Below the pieces are notes generated by a model that did no database searches, was not told where the DNA came from, and was given only the letters and a program-made list of their open reading frames with translations. Below are positions 17,431 through 25,949 of a stretch of DNA of 64,000 nucleotides, piece after piece; position 1 is the first letter of the stretch, and every line of letters begins with the position of its first letter. The stretch comes from Sphingomonas vulcanisoli. Its GTDB lineage: Bacteria; Pseudomonadota; Alphaproteobacteria; Sphingomonadales; Sphingomonadaceae. The stretch spans positions 62,001 through 126,000 of the forward strand of contig NZ_JAAOZC010000003.1 of the NCBI RefSeq assembly GCF_011761305.1. The letters run 5' to 3'. Both the position numbers and the translations under genes were made by a program.

Positions 17431-18978
17431 TCAGCGGCGCTTTTTGGCCAGCTGCGCAAGCTCGGCGGTCGCCTCGTCAACGCAGGGCTGGTTGCGCGTG
17501 GCGGTGCAGGCGGTGCGGTAAAGCTCCCAGGCGATGCTCTGCGCGGGATGGCTCCGCGCGAAATGGGAGGCCAGACCTTCGGCGACCTGGGCCTGATTGT
17601 TCGCCAGCAGCCATTGCATGCGCGCGGCCAGCACGTTCGGATCGTCGGGAAAACGCGCGCTGGCGTCGCCCCAGGCGTTCGCCGCCAGCGTCGGATTGCC
17701 CCAAGCCGTGTAGATCTTGGGAACGAGAAGCATCGCCTCCACATTATTGCCATTAGCCGCTGCGGCAAGCTGTGCGTCGGTCAGCGCGTCGGCATAGCGC
17801 TTGCGCGCCAGGTAGACCTTGGCGCGGACGACCAACGCGGCATCGACTTGGCTGTCGAAGGCGAGCACGTTGCGCGCGACCGCCACGGCGCGATCGGGCT
17901 TCCCGGTCACCAGCAGTGCATTGGCATAGCTTGCCGCCGCTTCGGCGTTGCCCGTGCCGATGTTCGCCTTTTCAAGCGGCGCGAGCATCGTCAGCACGGT
18001 CGCGGCATGGCCGGTCGTGATGAGCAGATCGCAGAGCCCCGCCTGGCTGCGGCCATTGGCGTGGATCGCCATATCGACGATCTTGGCCAGCGCGGCGTCG
18101 GGCGGCAGCGTTGTTCGCCAATATTCGGCGGCGGCCAGCATCAGTTCGGCGAGATGGGGATAGCGGCCGATCAGATCGTTGACGATCGCGTCGGCCCCCT
18201 CCTTGTCGCCCCGGGCGAATTTCGCGCGTGCCGCCTCCATCTGATAGCGGGGATCGTCGGGCACCAGCCGCGCCAGCGTGAGCGCGGTATCGCGCACGCC
18301 CTGCAAATTACCCGCTTTCTGATAGAGTTGGAGCAGCTGGAGCGCGAGTTCCTTGTCGTCGGGGTTGAACACCGCCTGCTGCGCGAGCACGGCGGCGGCG
18401 GCGGCGGGCCGGCCCATCGCATCGAGAATATGCGCCTTCAGCGAATAGCCGCCGAGGCTTTGCGGCGCGATCTTGATCAGCTTGTCGGCATAAACCAGCC
18501 CCTGCGGCAGCTGCTTTTGATAGAGCGCGATCGCACCGAGCGCGAGCAGGCCGGCGATATCGTCCGGCGACAGCACCATCAGCGGATCGACATAATTCTT
18601 CGCGTCATCGTAGCGGCCTGCGCGCACTTCGAGGATCGCCAGGTTCTGGAGCGATTCGACGTTGGCGGGATCAAGATCGAGCGCGTGCTGGAAGGACATC
18701 GCCGCCAGCGCGGGCATCCCCGCCGCGCGCTGCGCCCGGCCGAGCTTCACCCAGCGGCGCGGCTCATTGCTGTCATATTTGACCGCCCTCTGCAGCAGCG
18801 AGATCGCATAGGGATAGGCCTGTACCGACATAGCGGTATCGGATTGCGCCTCCAGGGAATCGGCCTTCGGCACATTCTGCCCGCACGCCGCCAGCATCAG
18901 CGCAAGGCCCAGCACCAGGTGGAAAGGGCGCGGACGCAATAAAGCGCGGTCTGAATGGGAACTATGCAGCCTTTGCAC
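17431..18978 (-). CDS. TPR-repeat lipoprotein of the exosortase/EPS region (PrsT-like)
   Basis: Encodes about 515 residues. An N-terminal lipobox (LALMLAACG, cysteine near residue 32) predicts a lipoprotein. The rest is a series of helical TPR-type repeats (AYPYAISLLQRAVKYD, RRWVKLGRAQRAAGMPALAA, ANVESLQNLAILEVRAGRYD). Such proteins accompany EPS export and exosortase systems (PrsT family) and probably act as periplasmic scaffolds for polymer assembly. The start is uncertain: GTG 18978 or TTG 18939, neither with a clear Shine-Dalgarno. It diverges from the Wza-like operon, so both may share the control region 18979-19155. Confidence 0.8.
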   Translation of the reverse strand: MQRLHSSHSDRALLRPRPFHLVLGLALMLAACGQNVPKADSLEAQSDTAMSVQAYPYAISLLQRAVKYDSNEPRRWVKLGRAQRAAGMPALAAMSFQHALDLDPANVESLQNLAILEVRAGRYDDAKNYVDPLMVLSPDDIAGLLALGAIALYQKQLPQGLVYADKLIKIAPQSLGGYSLKAHILDAMGRPAAAAAVLAQQAVFNPDDKELALQLLQLYQKAGNLQGVRDTALTLARLVPDDPRYQMEAARAKFARGDKEGADAIVNDLIGRYPHLAELMLAAAEYWRTTLPPDAALAKIVDMAIHANGRSQAGLCDLLITTGHAATVLTMLAPLEKANIGTGNAEAAASYANALLVTGKPDRAVAVARNVLAFDSQVDAALVVRAKVYLARKRYADALTDAQLAAAANGNNVEAMLLVPKIYTAWGNPTLAANAWGDASARFPDDPNVLAARMQWLLANNQAQVAEGLASHFARSHPAQSIAWELYRTACTATRNQPCVDEATAELAQLAKKRR

Positions 18979-19155
18979 CGCTGCTGCGTAGAGGCTCGAT
19001 CGCGGTGCTTCAACCTTACAGCAACGAACGCGCGATATGGGGAGACCTCCGGGGTGCCGACTATGTTAACAAGCGAGAACGCCGGCGCGGCGGCATTGAC
19101 CGGCGTAGTGCGCAGGTCATACAGCGCGAGGGGCGTGGGGTTTTTTGAGAGCGGA
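18979..19155. other. Divergent control region between the TPR lipoprotein and the EPS export operon
   Basis: A 177-bp gap between two divergent transcription units. An open frame running through it on the plus strand is rejected as coding because it lacks a ribosome-binding site and precedes a proper signal peptide. A GGGGTTTTTTGAGAG run near 19136-19150 is the least GC-rich part. I see no convincing -35/-10 pair. Confidence 0.5.
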
Positions 19156-19788
19156 ATGAAGACCATGAAGCTTTCCCTATCTTCGGCATGCCTTTGGGCC
19201 GGCCTTGCGGCATCGGCGGCCATTGCCGCGCCGCCCGCCGCGCCGACGGCGGTACAATCCGCCGCGAGCGCACCGGCGTCGGGCACCTCCACCTATCGGA
19301 TCAGCCCGGGTGATGGCCTGGAGGTCTATGTCTGGGGCGACGAACGGCTGCAGCGGACGCTGACCGTACTGCCCGATGGCTCCTTTTCCTTCCCGCTCGC
19401 CGGCACGGTGATGGCGGCGGGGCACACCTCGAACGAAGTGGAGACCCAACTCTCCAAGCTGCTTGCCGGCCAGTATAAGGGCGTACCGCCACAAGTGACG
19501 GTCTCGGTCCGCGCGCCTTCGGGGATGCAGATCTCGGTGATCGGCAAGGTCCATTCGCCGGGCACCTTCTCGCCCACTCGCTATCTGACCGTGCTCGATG
19601 CGCTGGCGCTTTCGGGCGGGCCGACCGATTTCGCCGATGTCGGCGGCATCGTGGTGCTGCGCAACGTCAACGGGCGGCTGACCACGCTCAAGGCCAAGCT
19701 CGGCGGTATCCTGAAGGGCAAGGTGGGGGATGGCGATCTCGCCGATATCCCGATGCTTCAGGCCGGCGATACGGTAATCGTTCCTTGA
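19156..19788 (+). CDS. Wza-like polysaccharide export protein (exosortase-associated)
   Basis: A 210-residue periplasmic/outer-membrane export protein with a signal peptide (SACLWAGLAASAAIAA), a poly-export domain (YRISPGDGLEVYVWGDERL...VLPDGSFSFPLAGTVMAAG, about 48-90) and a SLBB-like domain (ISVIGKVHSPGTF...ALSGGPTDFA). It is shorter than E. coli Wza, as is usual for PEP-CTERM/exosortase-linked homologues. Start ATG 19156 is preferred (GAGAGCGGA just before it); ATG 19165 is possible. Its TGA overlaps the TTG of the next gene. It would form the export channel for the polymer. Confidence 0.9.
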   Translation: MKTMKLSLSSACLWAGLAASAAIAAPPAAPTAVQSAASAPASGTSTYRISPGDGLEVYVWGDERLQRTLTVLPDGSFSFPLAGTVMAAGHTSNEVETQLSKLLAGQYKGVPPQVTVSVRAPSGMQISVIGKVHSPGTFSPTRYLTVLDALALSGGPTDFADVGGIVVLRNVNGRLTTLKAKLGGILKGKVGDGDLADIPMLQAGDTVIVP

Positions 19789-20942
19789 GGAACCGCACGT
19801 CGCTGGCTCTGGCGATCGCCGGGGCAAGCGTGATGTCGAGCGCCGCAAGCGCCGCCACCACCACCTTCGGCGGCGTCGTCACCGCGCGCGCCGGCTACGG
19901 CAAGAATCCGAACTTTCAGTTCGGCGACGACAGCAGCGGTGCGCTGTTCGGCGGTACGCTTTCGGCGACACTGGCCCGGCTGACCGCAAAGGGCCGCACC
20001 GCGCTGACCGGCACCGCCGATCTGGCACAGGCGACCGGTGGGAGCGGCCGTACAGAAAACTATCTGGTACAGCTCAGCCACGCCCAGCAATTCACCCCCA
20101 AATTCTCACTGTCGGGGGATATTGCCTATGACGACAGCACCAACCCTTCCGCCAATTACAGCACCGAGAGCCGTGATCTGGTGCCCATCGGCGATGCTCT
20201 GACGATCGGCACGCATACCCGCCAGATCTCCGGCGACATCAACGCCGCCTATCAGCTGGATTCGAAGGACTTATTCCAGGGTGGGCTCGATTTCGCGCAC
20301 ACCACCTATGCCAGCGGGATCGGCAGTACCTACACGCAATATGGCGGCAGCCTCGGCTATCTTCGCACGATCAGCGCGGCGACGCGGATCGGCTTCCAGC
20401 TTTCCGCGCTGCACGTCGCTTCGGACAATTTTCCGGGCAGCTCCTCCTTCACAGGCGGCCTGGCGCTGACGCAGAAGATCGGTCCACGCTGGACCTTTCA
20501 GGGCGGGGTCAACGGTGTGCTGCAGAAGCAGGGCGGCGCCAGCTTCAAGACGATCGGCTTCAATGGATCGTTGTGCGGCGATTATCCGCGCTACACGATC
20601 TGTGTGCTCGGCTCCCGCCAGAGCGCGGCCAGCGGGATCGGTGGCCTGCGCATCGATACGCAGGGCGGCGCACGGTTGAGCTATAAGCTTTCCGCGGTGA
20701 GTACGCTCAGCGGTACGCTGACCTATGACATTTCGAATTCCAACAATCCGCTGCTGCCCACCCAGCGGTATATCGATGGCGCGGTGACCTATGCGCGCAC
20801 CATCACGCAGCGGCTGAGCGCGGGTGTTTCCGGCCGGTATCAGCGGCGGACAAGCGATTCGGTGAATGTCTTCACGGGCGGCCGTACGGTCAGCTATGTT
20901 GGCACCGTCAACGTGAGTTACGCTTTCGGAAGGACGTCCTGA
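19785..20942 (+). CDS. Outer-membrane beta-barrel protein of the EPS operon
   Basis: A 385-residue protein with a signal peptide (SLALAIAGASVMSSAASA) and a regular alternation of amphipathic strands, ending in the aromatic barrel terminus VNVSYAFGRTS. This is typical of the barrel protein found between the Wza-like and Wzz-like genes in exosortase loci; a role as outer-membrane secretin partner is inferred. It starts at TTG 19785, whose last two bases are the first two of the preceding TGA, and ends in TGATG with the next gene. This suggests translational coupling. Confidence 0.8.
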   Translation: MRNRTSLALAIAGASVMSSAASAATTTFGGVVTARAGYGKNPNFQFGDDSSGALFGGTLSATLARLTAKGRTALTGTADLAQATGGSGRTENYLVQLSHAQQFTPKFSLSGDIAYDDSTNPSANYSTESRDLVPIGDALTIGTHTRQISGDINAAYQLDSKDLFQGGLDFAHTTYASGIGSTYTQYGGSLGYLRTISAATRIGFQLSALHVASDNFPGSSSFTGGLALTQKIGPRWTFQGGVNGVLQKQGGASFKTIGFNGSLCGDYPRYTICVLGSRQSAASGIGGLRIDTQGGARLSYKLSAVSTLSGTLTYDISNSNNPLLPTQRYIDGAVTYARTITQRLSAGVSGRYQRRTSDSVNVFTGGRTVSYVGTVNVSYAFGRTS

Positions 20943-22393
20943 TGGCCAGCACACCCTATGGGCAAATGGAGGAGACCGGTGGCAGCAACGTGCTGGCGGC
21001 CCTCCCGACGATCCTGTGGCAGCGCCGCTGGATCATCATCGTCCCCGCGCTGCTGGCGGGCACGGGTGGTACGATCGCGGCTTTCACGATTCCCAAGGTC
21101 TATGAATCGAGCGCGACCGTCCTGATCGAATCGCAGCAGTTGGCGACCGACGATGCGACCACGATCAACGATCTGATCGACGAGCGCATCGCGCGCGCCA
21201 AGGAGCGTGTTCTCAGCCGCCAGATGCTGATCCAGCTGATCCGCGCCAACAATCTCTATCCGGAAGAGCAGCAATCGGGCGCCCCCTTTTCCACCATCGT
21301 CGACGATATGCGCGATGCGACCGTGATCACCGGCGTCGCGTCCGAAACATCGGGCCAGCGCGCGCTGATGGGGCAGCAGCAGACGATCGCGCTGCGCATC
21401 GCCTTCGATTATGCCGATCCTATAAAGGCGCAGGCGGTGACGCAGCAGTTCGTGAACCGCTTCCTGGAGGTCGACGCCAGCGCGCAGCAGAGCAAGGCGA
21501 CCGGTGCCGCCGTCAGCCTGGAACAGCAGGCCGCGGATCTACGCAACCAGATCCAGGCGATCGAGGATAAGGTCACCAAGATCAAGCAGGAGAATGGCGC
21601 AGTGCTCGCCATGTCCGCGGTCAGCACGGGCAATCCGCTGGCCGATGCATCGCGCATCGATGCCGATATCGCCAATCTGAATTCGGAGAATACCAAGCTC
21701 CAGGCGCAGTTGGGCGCAGGCGGCGGCGATGCCCAGGTGGCCCAGGCCGAGGCCAATTACCGCGCGCTGCGCTCGCGGTTGTCTGATACCCATCCCGATG
21801 TGATCGCCGCCAAGGCTGCGCTGGAGGCGATCAAGGCAGCGTCGGCGGGCGGCGGTAACGGCGCGGATTCGTTGGTCAAGGCGCAGATCGCCGCCAATCG
21901 TTCGCAGATCGCCTCGCTGCAGAGCGCCAAGGGCATGATGATATCGCAATCGGCGCAGGCCCGTGACGCACAGGCGCGTGGGCCGGCGATTGCTGCGGAG
22001 GTCGATCAGCTCGAAAAGCAGGCCGATGTGCTGCGCGATCAATATCGCCAGATCAATTCCAAATCCTCCAACGCGCAATTGTCGGCGAAGATGGAGACCG
22101 AGCAAAAGGGCGAACGCCTGACGCTCGCCGATCCGCCCGTCGTTCCCGATACGCCGATAAAGCCCAACAAGAAGATCTTGGTCGGCGGCGGCTTTGCGGC
22201 GGGGCTCGGTTTCGGGCTTGCGCTTGCCCTGTTGTTTGAGCTGCTTTTACGCCCGATCCGCGGCGCGGACGCGGTGAAGAATGCGACCGGTGCGGCGCCG
22301 CTCGCGATCATTCCCGATTATGGCCGTAAGGCGAGCTTCCTGATCCGCTGGCTCGAAAGGCGCAACCGCGCCCGAGCGGGTATCGGCGGCTGA
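20942..22393 (+). CDS. Wzz/GumC-type polysaccharide chain-length determinant
   Basis: A 483-residue inner-membrane protein. The first transmembrane segment is WIIIVPALLAGTGGTIAAF (about 31-49) and the last is ILVGGGFAAGLGFGLALALLF (about 414-434), with a long periplasmic coiled-coil region between (ALEAIKAA, QLEKQADVLRDQYRQINSKSS). ANYRALRSRLSDTHPDVIAAKA is the Wzz signature. It regulates polymer length and bridges to the export channel. The tyrosine-kinase part is encoded separately by the next gene. Confidence 0.93.
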   Translation: MASTPYGQMEETGGSNVLAALPTILWQRRWIIIVPALLAGTGGTIAAFTIPKVYESSATVLIESQQLATDDATTINDLIDERIARAKERVLSRQMLIQLIRANNLYPEEQQSGAPFSTIVDDMRDATVITGVASETSGQRALMGQQQTIALRIAFDYADPIKAQAVTQQFVNRFLEVDASAQQSKATGAAVSLEQQAADLRNQIQAIEDKVTKIKQENGAVLAMSAVSTGNPLADASRIDADIANLNSENTKLQAQLGAGGGDAQVAQAEANYRALRSRLSDTHPDVIAAKAALEAIKAASAGGGNGADSLVKAQIAANRSQIASLQSAKGMMISQSAQARDAQARGPAIAAEVDQLEKQADVLRDQYRQINSKSSNAQLSAKMETEQKGERLTLADPPVVPDTPIKPNKKILVGGGFAAGLGFGLALALLFELLLRPIRGADAVKNATGAAPLAIIPDYGRKASFLIRWLERRNRARAGIGG

Positions 22394-22415
22394 TCGATCA
22401 AAATGGAATAGAAGA

Positions 22416-23195
22416 ATGATATCGCCTTCCACGCCTGAAACGGCCGCGCCGCTGTACGATCTCGACGGAGATCTGCAGCGTTACATCGTGTCGACCGAAG
22501 GGCTGGCCGATCAACGCATCTTCGGCTTCAACAGCGCGGATTCGCGTGGCCGTCCGTTCAAGATGCTGCGCACCCCGATCGCCAAGCTGGTGCTGGAAAA
22601 AGGTGTGCGGATCATCGGCATCACGTCCGCTGCGCCGCATGTCGGCAAGACGTTCGTCACCGCCAATCTCGGCGCGGCCCTGTCGCGGATCGCCGAGCTC
22701 GATGTCTGCCTGATCGATCTCGATCTCCATCGCCCGGCGCTCGGGCCGCGGTTCGGCATGGAGGATATGGACGGCATCCACGATTACCTGACCGGCGATG
22801 TTTCCGATATCCGCACGATCGCCCACCGCGTGAATGACGAGCGGCTGGTGATCATTCCGGGCTTCCGCCGCGATGTCGCGACGGGTGAGCTCCTGACCAA
22901 TGCGCGCGGCGAGGCGATGTTCGCGGGGATGCGCGCAATGCCCAAATCCACGGTGGTGCTGGTCGACATGCCGCCGATCTTCGCCGACGATGATGCCCAG
23001 ATCATCGGCGCCCAGCTCGACGGCTTCCTGCTGATCGTCGAGGACGGCAAAAGCACCAAGAAGCAGGCCGAGGACACGATCCGCATCCTTCAGCCGACGC
23101 CGCTGATCGGCACGGTGCTCAATCGCTACCGCTACAACCTGTTCAACGATGAATATGGCTATGGCCGGAGTTATGGATACGGCGCTTATTATTGA
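22416..23195 (+). CDS. CpsD/CapB-type BY-kinase-like protein
   Basis: A 259-residue cytoplasmic P-loop protein. The Walker A segment is SAAPHVGKTF (about 71-80; lysine 78), Walker A' is LIDLDLHRP (about 99-107), and Walker B is VVLVDMPP. The C-terminal tail is a tyrosine cluster (YRYNLFNDEYGYGRSYGYGA), the site of autophosphorylation in bacterial tyrosine kinases. It works with the Wzz-like protein to control export. Walker A lacks the usual first glycine and second serine/glycine pattern (APHVGKT in place of the more common spacing), so activity is likely but not certain. Confidence 0.85.
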   Translation: MISPSTPETAAPLYDLDGDLQRYIVSTEGLADQRIFGFNSADSRGRPFKMLRTPIAKLVLEKGVRIIGITSAAPHVGKTFVTANLGAALSRIAELDVCLIDLDLHRPALGPRFGMEDMDGIHDYLTGDVSDIRTIAHRVNDERLVIIPGFRRDVATGELLTNARGEAMFAGMRAMPKSTVVLVDMPPIFADDDAQIIGAQLDGFLLIVEDGKSTKKQAEDTIRILQPTPLIGTVLNRYRYNLFNDEYGYGRSYGYGAYY

Positions 23196-23206
23196 GCGCG
23201 TTCCGG

Positions 23207-23294
23207 ATCCCCTCCCAGCAAGGGAGGGGAGCTAAGCAATTCCTGTCCGTCGCGCGTCATTTCCTGCCACCGCCTCCCCATCCAGGATGGGGAG
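23207..23294. repeat. Paired hairpins between the two EPS operons
   Basis: Two hairpins, ATCCCCTCCC-AGCA-AGGGAGGGGA (23207-23230) and CCTCCCCATCC-AGGATGGGGAG (23273-23294), separate the convergent EPS export and exosortase operons. They are of the same type as families A and B. Confidence 0.7.
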
Positions 23295-23314
23295 ATCATA
23301 GCAGGCCGTGCCGA

Positions 23315-24181
23315 TCAGCCCGCGGGTTTGGCGGCAGGCGCGGGGGCGCCGGCTTTGCCCTGATCTGGCGGGCCGAAGCCGCTCTGATAGGTTATCTTGG
23401 CGCCGGATTTGAGCGCATTAAGCTGATCCTGGAGCAGCGAAGCGAACTTCTGCTGGCGCCAGGCGCGTGTTGCGGTCTGCCTGGCGGCGGTAGGATCGGG
23501 CTGTACGGCCTGGCGCGCGATGATCACGTTGGCGGTCACTACGCCGGGCTGCGGGATCACGAACGGCTCGCTGGCGGGCAGCTTGTTGATCTGATCGAGC
23601 ACGGCGGGCGGCACCTGCGCGGTATCGAGATTGGCCTTGCCCCGCTTAAATTGAATGCCGAGCGTCGTCAGGCGTGCAGCGACGGCATCGAGCGAATGAT
23701 CCTGCGCCAGCGCCTCGAGCGGCTTGGGATTGGCGGGCGGGGTGAAGCGGATCTGATCGAGCTCCAGCACCTCGCGCTTGGCATAGGCATTGGGGTGATC
23801 GGCCATGAACTTGTCGAGCTCGGCCTGGGTGGGCACGGGCACCGACGAAAGCTGCTGTTTGGCGTAGGTCTGCGCGAGCAACAGCTCGTCCATCCGCCGC
23901 TTTTGGGCGAGGAATTCCGGCGTCTTGTCGAGCTTTTTGTCTTCGGCGGCGCCGACCAGCAGTTTACGATCGATGATCCGCTGCAGCAGCGCGCGCTGCA
24001 CCACCTGCTTATCCGCATCGGCCGGGAAGGACGTGCCGGTCAGCTCGGTATTGATCTCCTGCAGCGTCACTTCCTGGCCGTTGACGGTTGCCGCCACCTG
24101 ACCCGATGGGCCTTTCTTGTGGCATCCGGCCAACAGCGCCGTTCCCGCCATAAGGATCGCGATCGCGCCCTTGCTCTTCAT
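23315..24181 (-). CDS. epsD: EpsD-family peptidyl-prolyl cis-trans isomerase lipoprotein
   Basis: A 288-residue lipoprotein (lipobox ALLAGC, cysteine at 20). It has a SurA-like N-terminal chaperone helix region (NGQEVTLQEINTEL, VVQRALLQRIIDRKLL) and a central parvulin-like segment. This is the layout of EpsD-type PPIases found in exosortase/EPS loci, where they assist folding or sorting of secreted components. It is last in the minus-strand operon: glycosidase-like, exosortase, EpsI, EpsD. Confidence 0.87.
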   Translation of the reverse strand: MKSKGAIAILMAGTALLAGCHKKGPSGQVAATVNGQEVTLQEINTELTGTSFPADADKQVVQRALLQRIIDRKLLVGAAEDKKLDKTPEFLAQKRRMDELLLAQTYAKQQLSSVPVPTQAELDKFMADHPNAYAKREVLELDQIRFTPPANPKPLEALAQDHSLDAVAARLTTLGIQFKRGKANLDTAQVPPAVLDQINKLPASEPFVIPQPGVVTANVIIARQAVQPDPTAARQTATRAWRQQKFASLLQDQLNALKSGAKITYQSGFGPPDQGKAGAPAPAAKPAG

Positions 24182-24266
24182 TCAATCCAGCTCCTGCCCA
24201 CTCATTTCGAAATCGCTATCCTAAAGGCGCGCCAATTGCCAATCGATTGTCGTTGCCGCGGCGCAT

Positions 24267-24968
24267 TCATGCATAAGCCGGACCGACGAGCTTGCGCCGC
24301 CCATCGCGACCCGCATCGGCCAGCAAATCGCGGCAGAACCGCTCGAGCGCGCGCGTCGCATAGGCTTCGTCGGTATGGATCGTCGACACCCGCAGAAGCA
24401 AGCCATCGGGGATCTCGCCGACCAGATTGTTGCGCATGATCGCCAGCCGCTGCTGCGTCCAGCTGGTTGGCAGTACATCGCCGATCCGCGTCCAGTAGAG
24501 CACCTGTTCGGTCCGCGTGTCCGATGTCGCAGTGAAAAAGCGCGCGGGCAGCGCATCGCCTGGGCGCACGGTGAGCGGATGCAGCCTTGTATCGGTGAGG
24601 CGGAAGCCACTGGCCGGATAACAGATCTCGGGCCGATGGACCTGCAGCGCGCCGCCCTGGCTGCTGCCGTAGGCCGCCACCAGCATGATCGGCAGTTCAT
24701 TATCGGCGACATAGGATCGGCTGATCTGCTGATCGTAGAGCAATTTGGCGAGTGCATCCGGCGGTGGCAGGACGATCCCCGAGGCGGGTTCATAATGCCA
24801 CGGCCCGATCTTGAGCGGCACGACCTTTTCCAAGCCGCCCGGCGCGATGCTGGCGATACGGTGGCGCGGCGCGCGCGCCCAGGAGAGCCCGGCGGTGGCG
24901 GCCATTGCGCCGCCGATCAGCAGATCGCGGCGCGATGGCCGGCCGAGCTTGGGCAGATCGGTGCTCAT
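24267..24968 (-). CDS. epsI: Exosortase-associated protein EpsI
   Basis: A 233-residue EpsI-type protein: a twin-arginine-like start (SRRDLLIGGAMAATAGLSWA, about 12-31), then PLKIGPWHY, VAAYGSSQGGALQVHRPEICYPASGF and the C-terminal half with RVSTIH. The QVHRPEICYP motif is the family hallmark. It accompanies exosortases and may take part in processing or attachment; its exact reaction is unknown. Its ATG overlaps the end of the exosortase gene by four bases (ATGA). Confidence 0.92.
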   Translation of the reverse strand: MSTDLPKLGRPSRRDLLIGGAMAATAGLSWARAPRHRIASIAPGGLEKVVPLKIGPWHYEPASGIVLPPPDALAKLLYDQQISRSYVADNELPIMLVAAYGSSQGGALQVHRPEICYPASGFRLTDTRLHPLTVRPGDALPARFFTATSDTRTEQVLYWTRIGDVLPTSWTQQRLAIMRNNLVGEIPDGLLLRVSTIHTDEAYATRALERFCRDLLADAGRDGRRKLVGPAYA

Positions 24969-25888
24969 CCCTGGCCCGCCCGGGCAAGGCGGCGGCGGAG
25001 CGGCGCGATGATCATGTCGATCCCGAAGATGCCGAGCAGCGCGATCGCGAACATCGTCATGCCCGCGAAGCCGTGGAGGAAGCCCTGTGCCACCGGATCG
25101 CCGAAATAATATGTGATCAGGATCAGAACCAGCACGCGCACGAAATTGGCCAGCACCGCAACCGGCACGATCGCCAGCATCAGCAGCATCGCATAGCGCC
25201 AGTTCGCGTTGTGCCGCATATAGACATAGAACAGCCCGATCGCCGAAAGGCTGATGATCGAATTGAGCCCCGAGCAGGCGGCGGCGACCAGGATATCATA
25301 TTGATCGACGGTGATGATCACGCCGGTGCGCGCGATCGGAAAGCCGAAGGCATCGAGCAGCGCGACCGCAGCGCGGCTGATGCCGAGCTTCAGCGGCTGC
25401 GTCACCGCCGCCACCACCGAATCCGGCGGCGGGAACAGGAAGAAGAAATAGAGGATCGGAAACCAGATCAGCCGCATCGCACGCATGCCGAGGTAGACAT
25501 AAGCGACATCGATCAGCACCGCATACAGCGCATAGCCTTCGATTTCAGGCGTGCCGCTGATCCGTCCGAGCGCGTAGACGATCAGGAACAGCAGCAGCAG
25601 CGGCAGCGCGATCGCCAGGCTGCCCGGCGCGATGGCGGGCGTGAATATCTTGCGCATGCGCAGCACCAGCCACAGGCCGGTGGCGAGCACCACGGGGCCG
25701 TGCGCGCCCTGCTCGGTGGACCAGCTATCCTGCGCGACCATCACCATCGTCGGCACGATCAGCGCCAGCGCACCGAGCAGCAGCAGCCAGTGCCGCTCCA
25801 CGATCGCGTGCCGCCAATCGGGCGGCAGCAGATCGGCGCGGGCATGCGCCTCGGCTTCTTTGCTGGGATAAGTGGGTGTCGAGGACAT
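24965..25888 (-). CDS. Exosortase (XrtV-like)
   Basis: A 307-residue polytopic membrane protein with about eight hydrophobic segments. The sortase-like catalytic triad of exosortases is visible: cysteine in AAACSGLNS (about 205), arginine in ANFVRVL (about 251) and histidine in FLHGFAG (about 272). It cleaves a C-terminal sorting signal on exported proteins. EpsI is a separate gene here, not a fused domain. I chose ATG 25888 over TTG 25924 because the longer version adds an implausible arginine-rich leader. The XrtV sub-type is inferred from the accompanying EpsI and sphingomonad context. Confidence 0.9.
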   Translation of the reverse strand: MSSTPTYPSKEAEAHARADLLPPDWRHAIVERHWLLLLGALALIVPTMVMVAQDSWSTEQGAHGPVVLATGLWLVLRMRKIFTPAIAPGSLAIALPLLLLFLIVYALGRISGTPEIEGYALYAVLIDVAYVYLGMRAMRLIWFPILYFFFLFPPPDSVVAAVTQPLKLGISRAAVALLDAFGFPIARTGVIITVDQYDILVAAACSGLNSIISLSAIGLFYVYMRHNANWRYAMLLMLAIVPVAVLANFVRVLVLILITYYFGDPVAQGFLHGFAGMTMFAIALLGIFGIDMIIAPLRRRLARAGQG

Positions 25889-25949
25889 CGTCGGGCGCTT
25901 TAGTCGCCTGAACGATGGCGGCAATGGGTTTCGATCCGCTTAACACGGC

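Noticed and set aside
17548-18942. A 464-codon frame antisense to the TPR lipoprotein
   Set aside because: Same reason: lacks any domain, and the minus-strand gene has a lipobox and TPR repeats.
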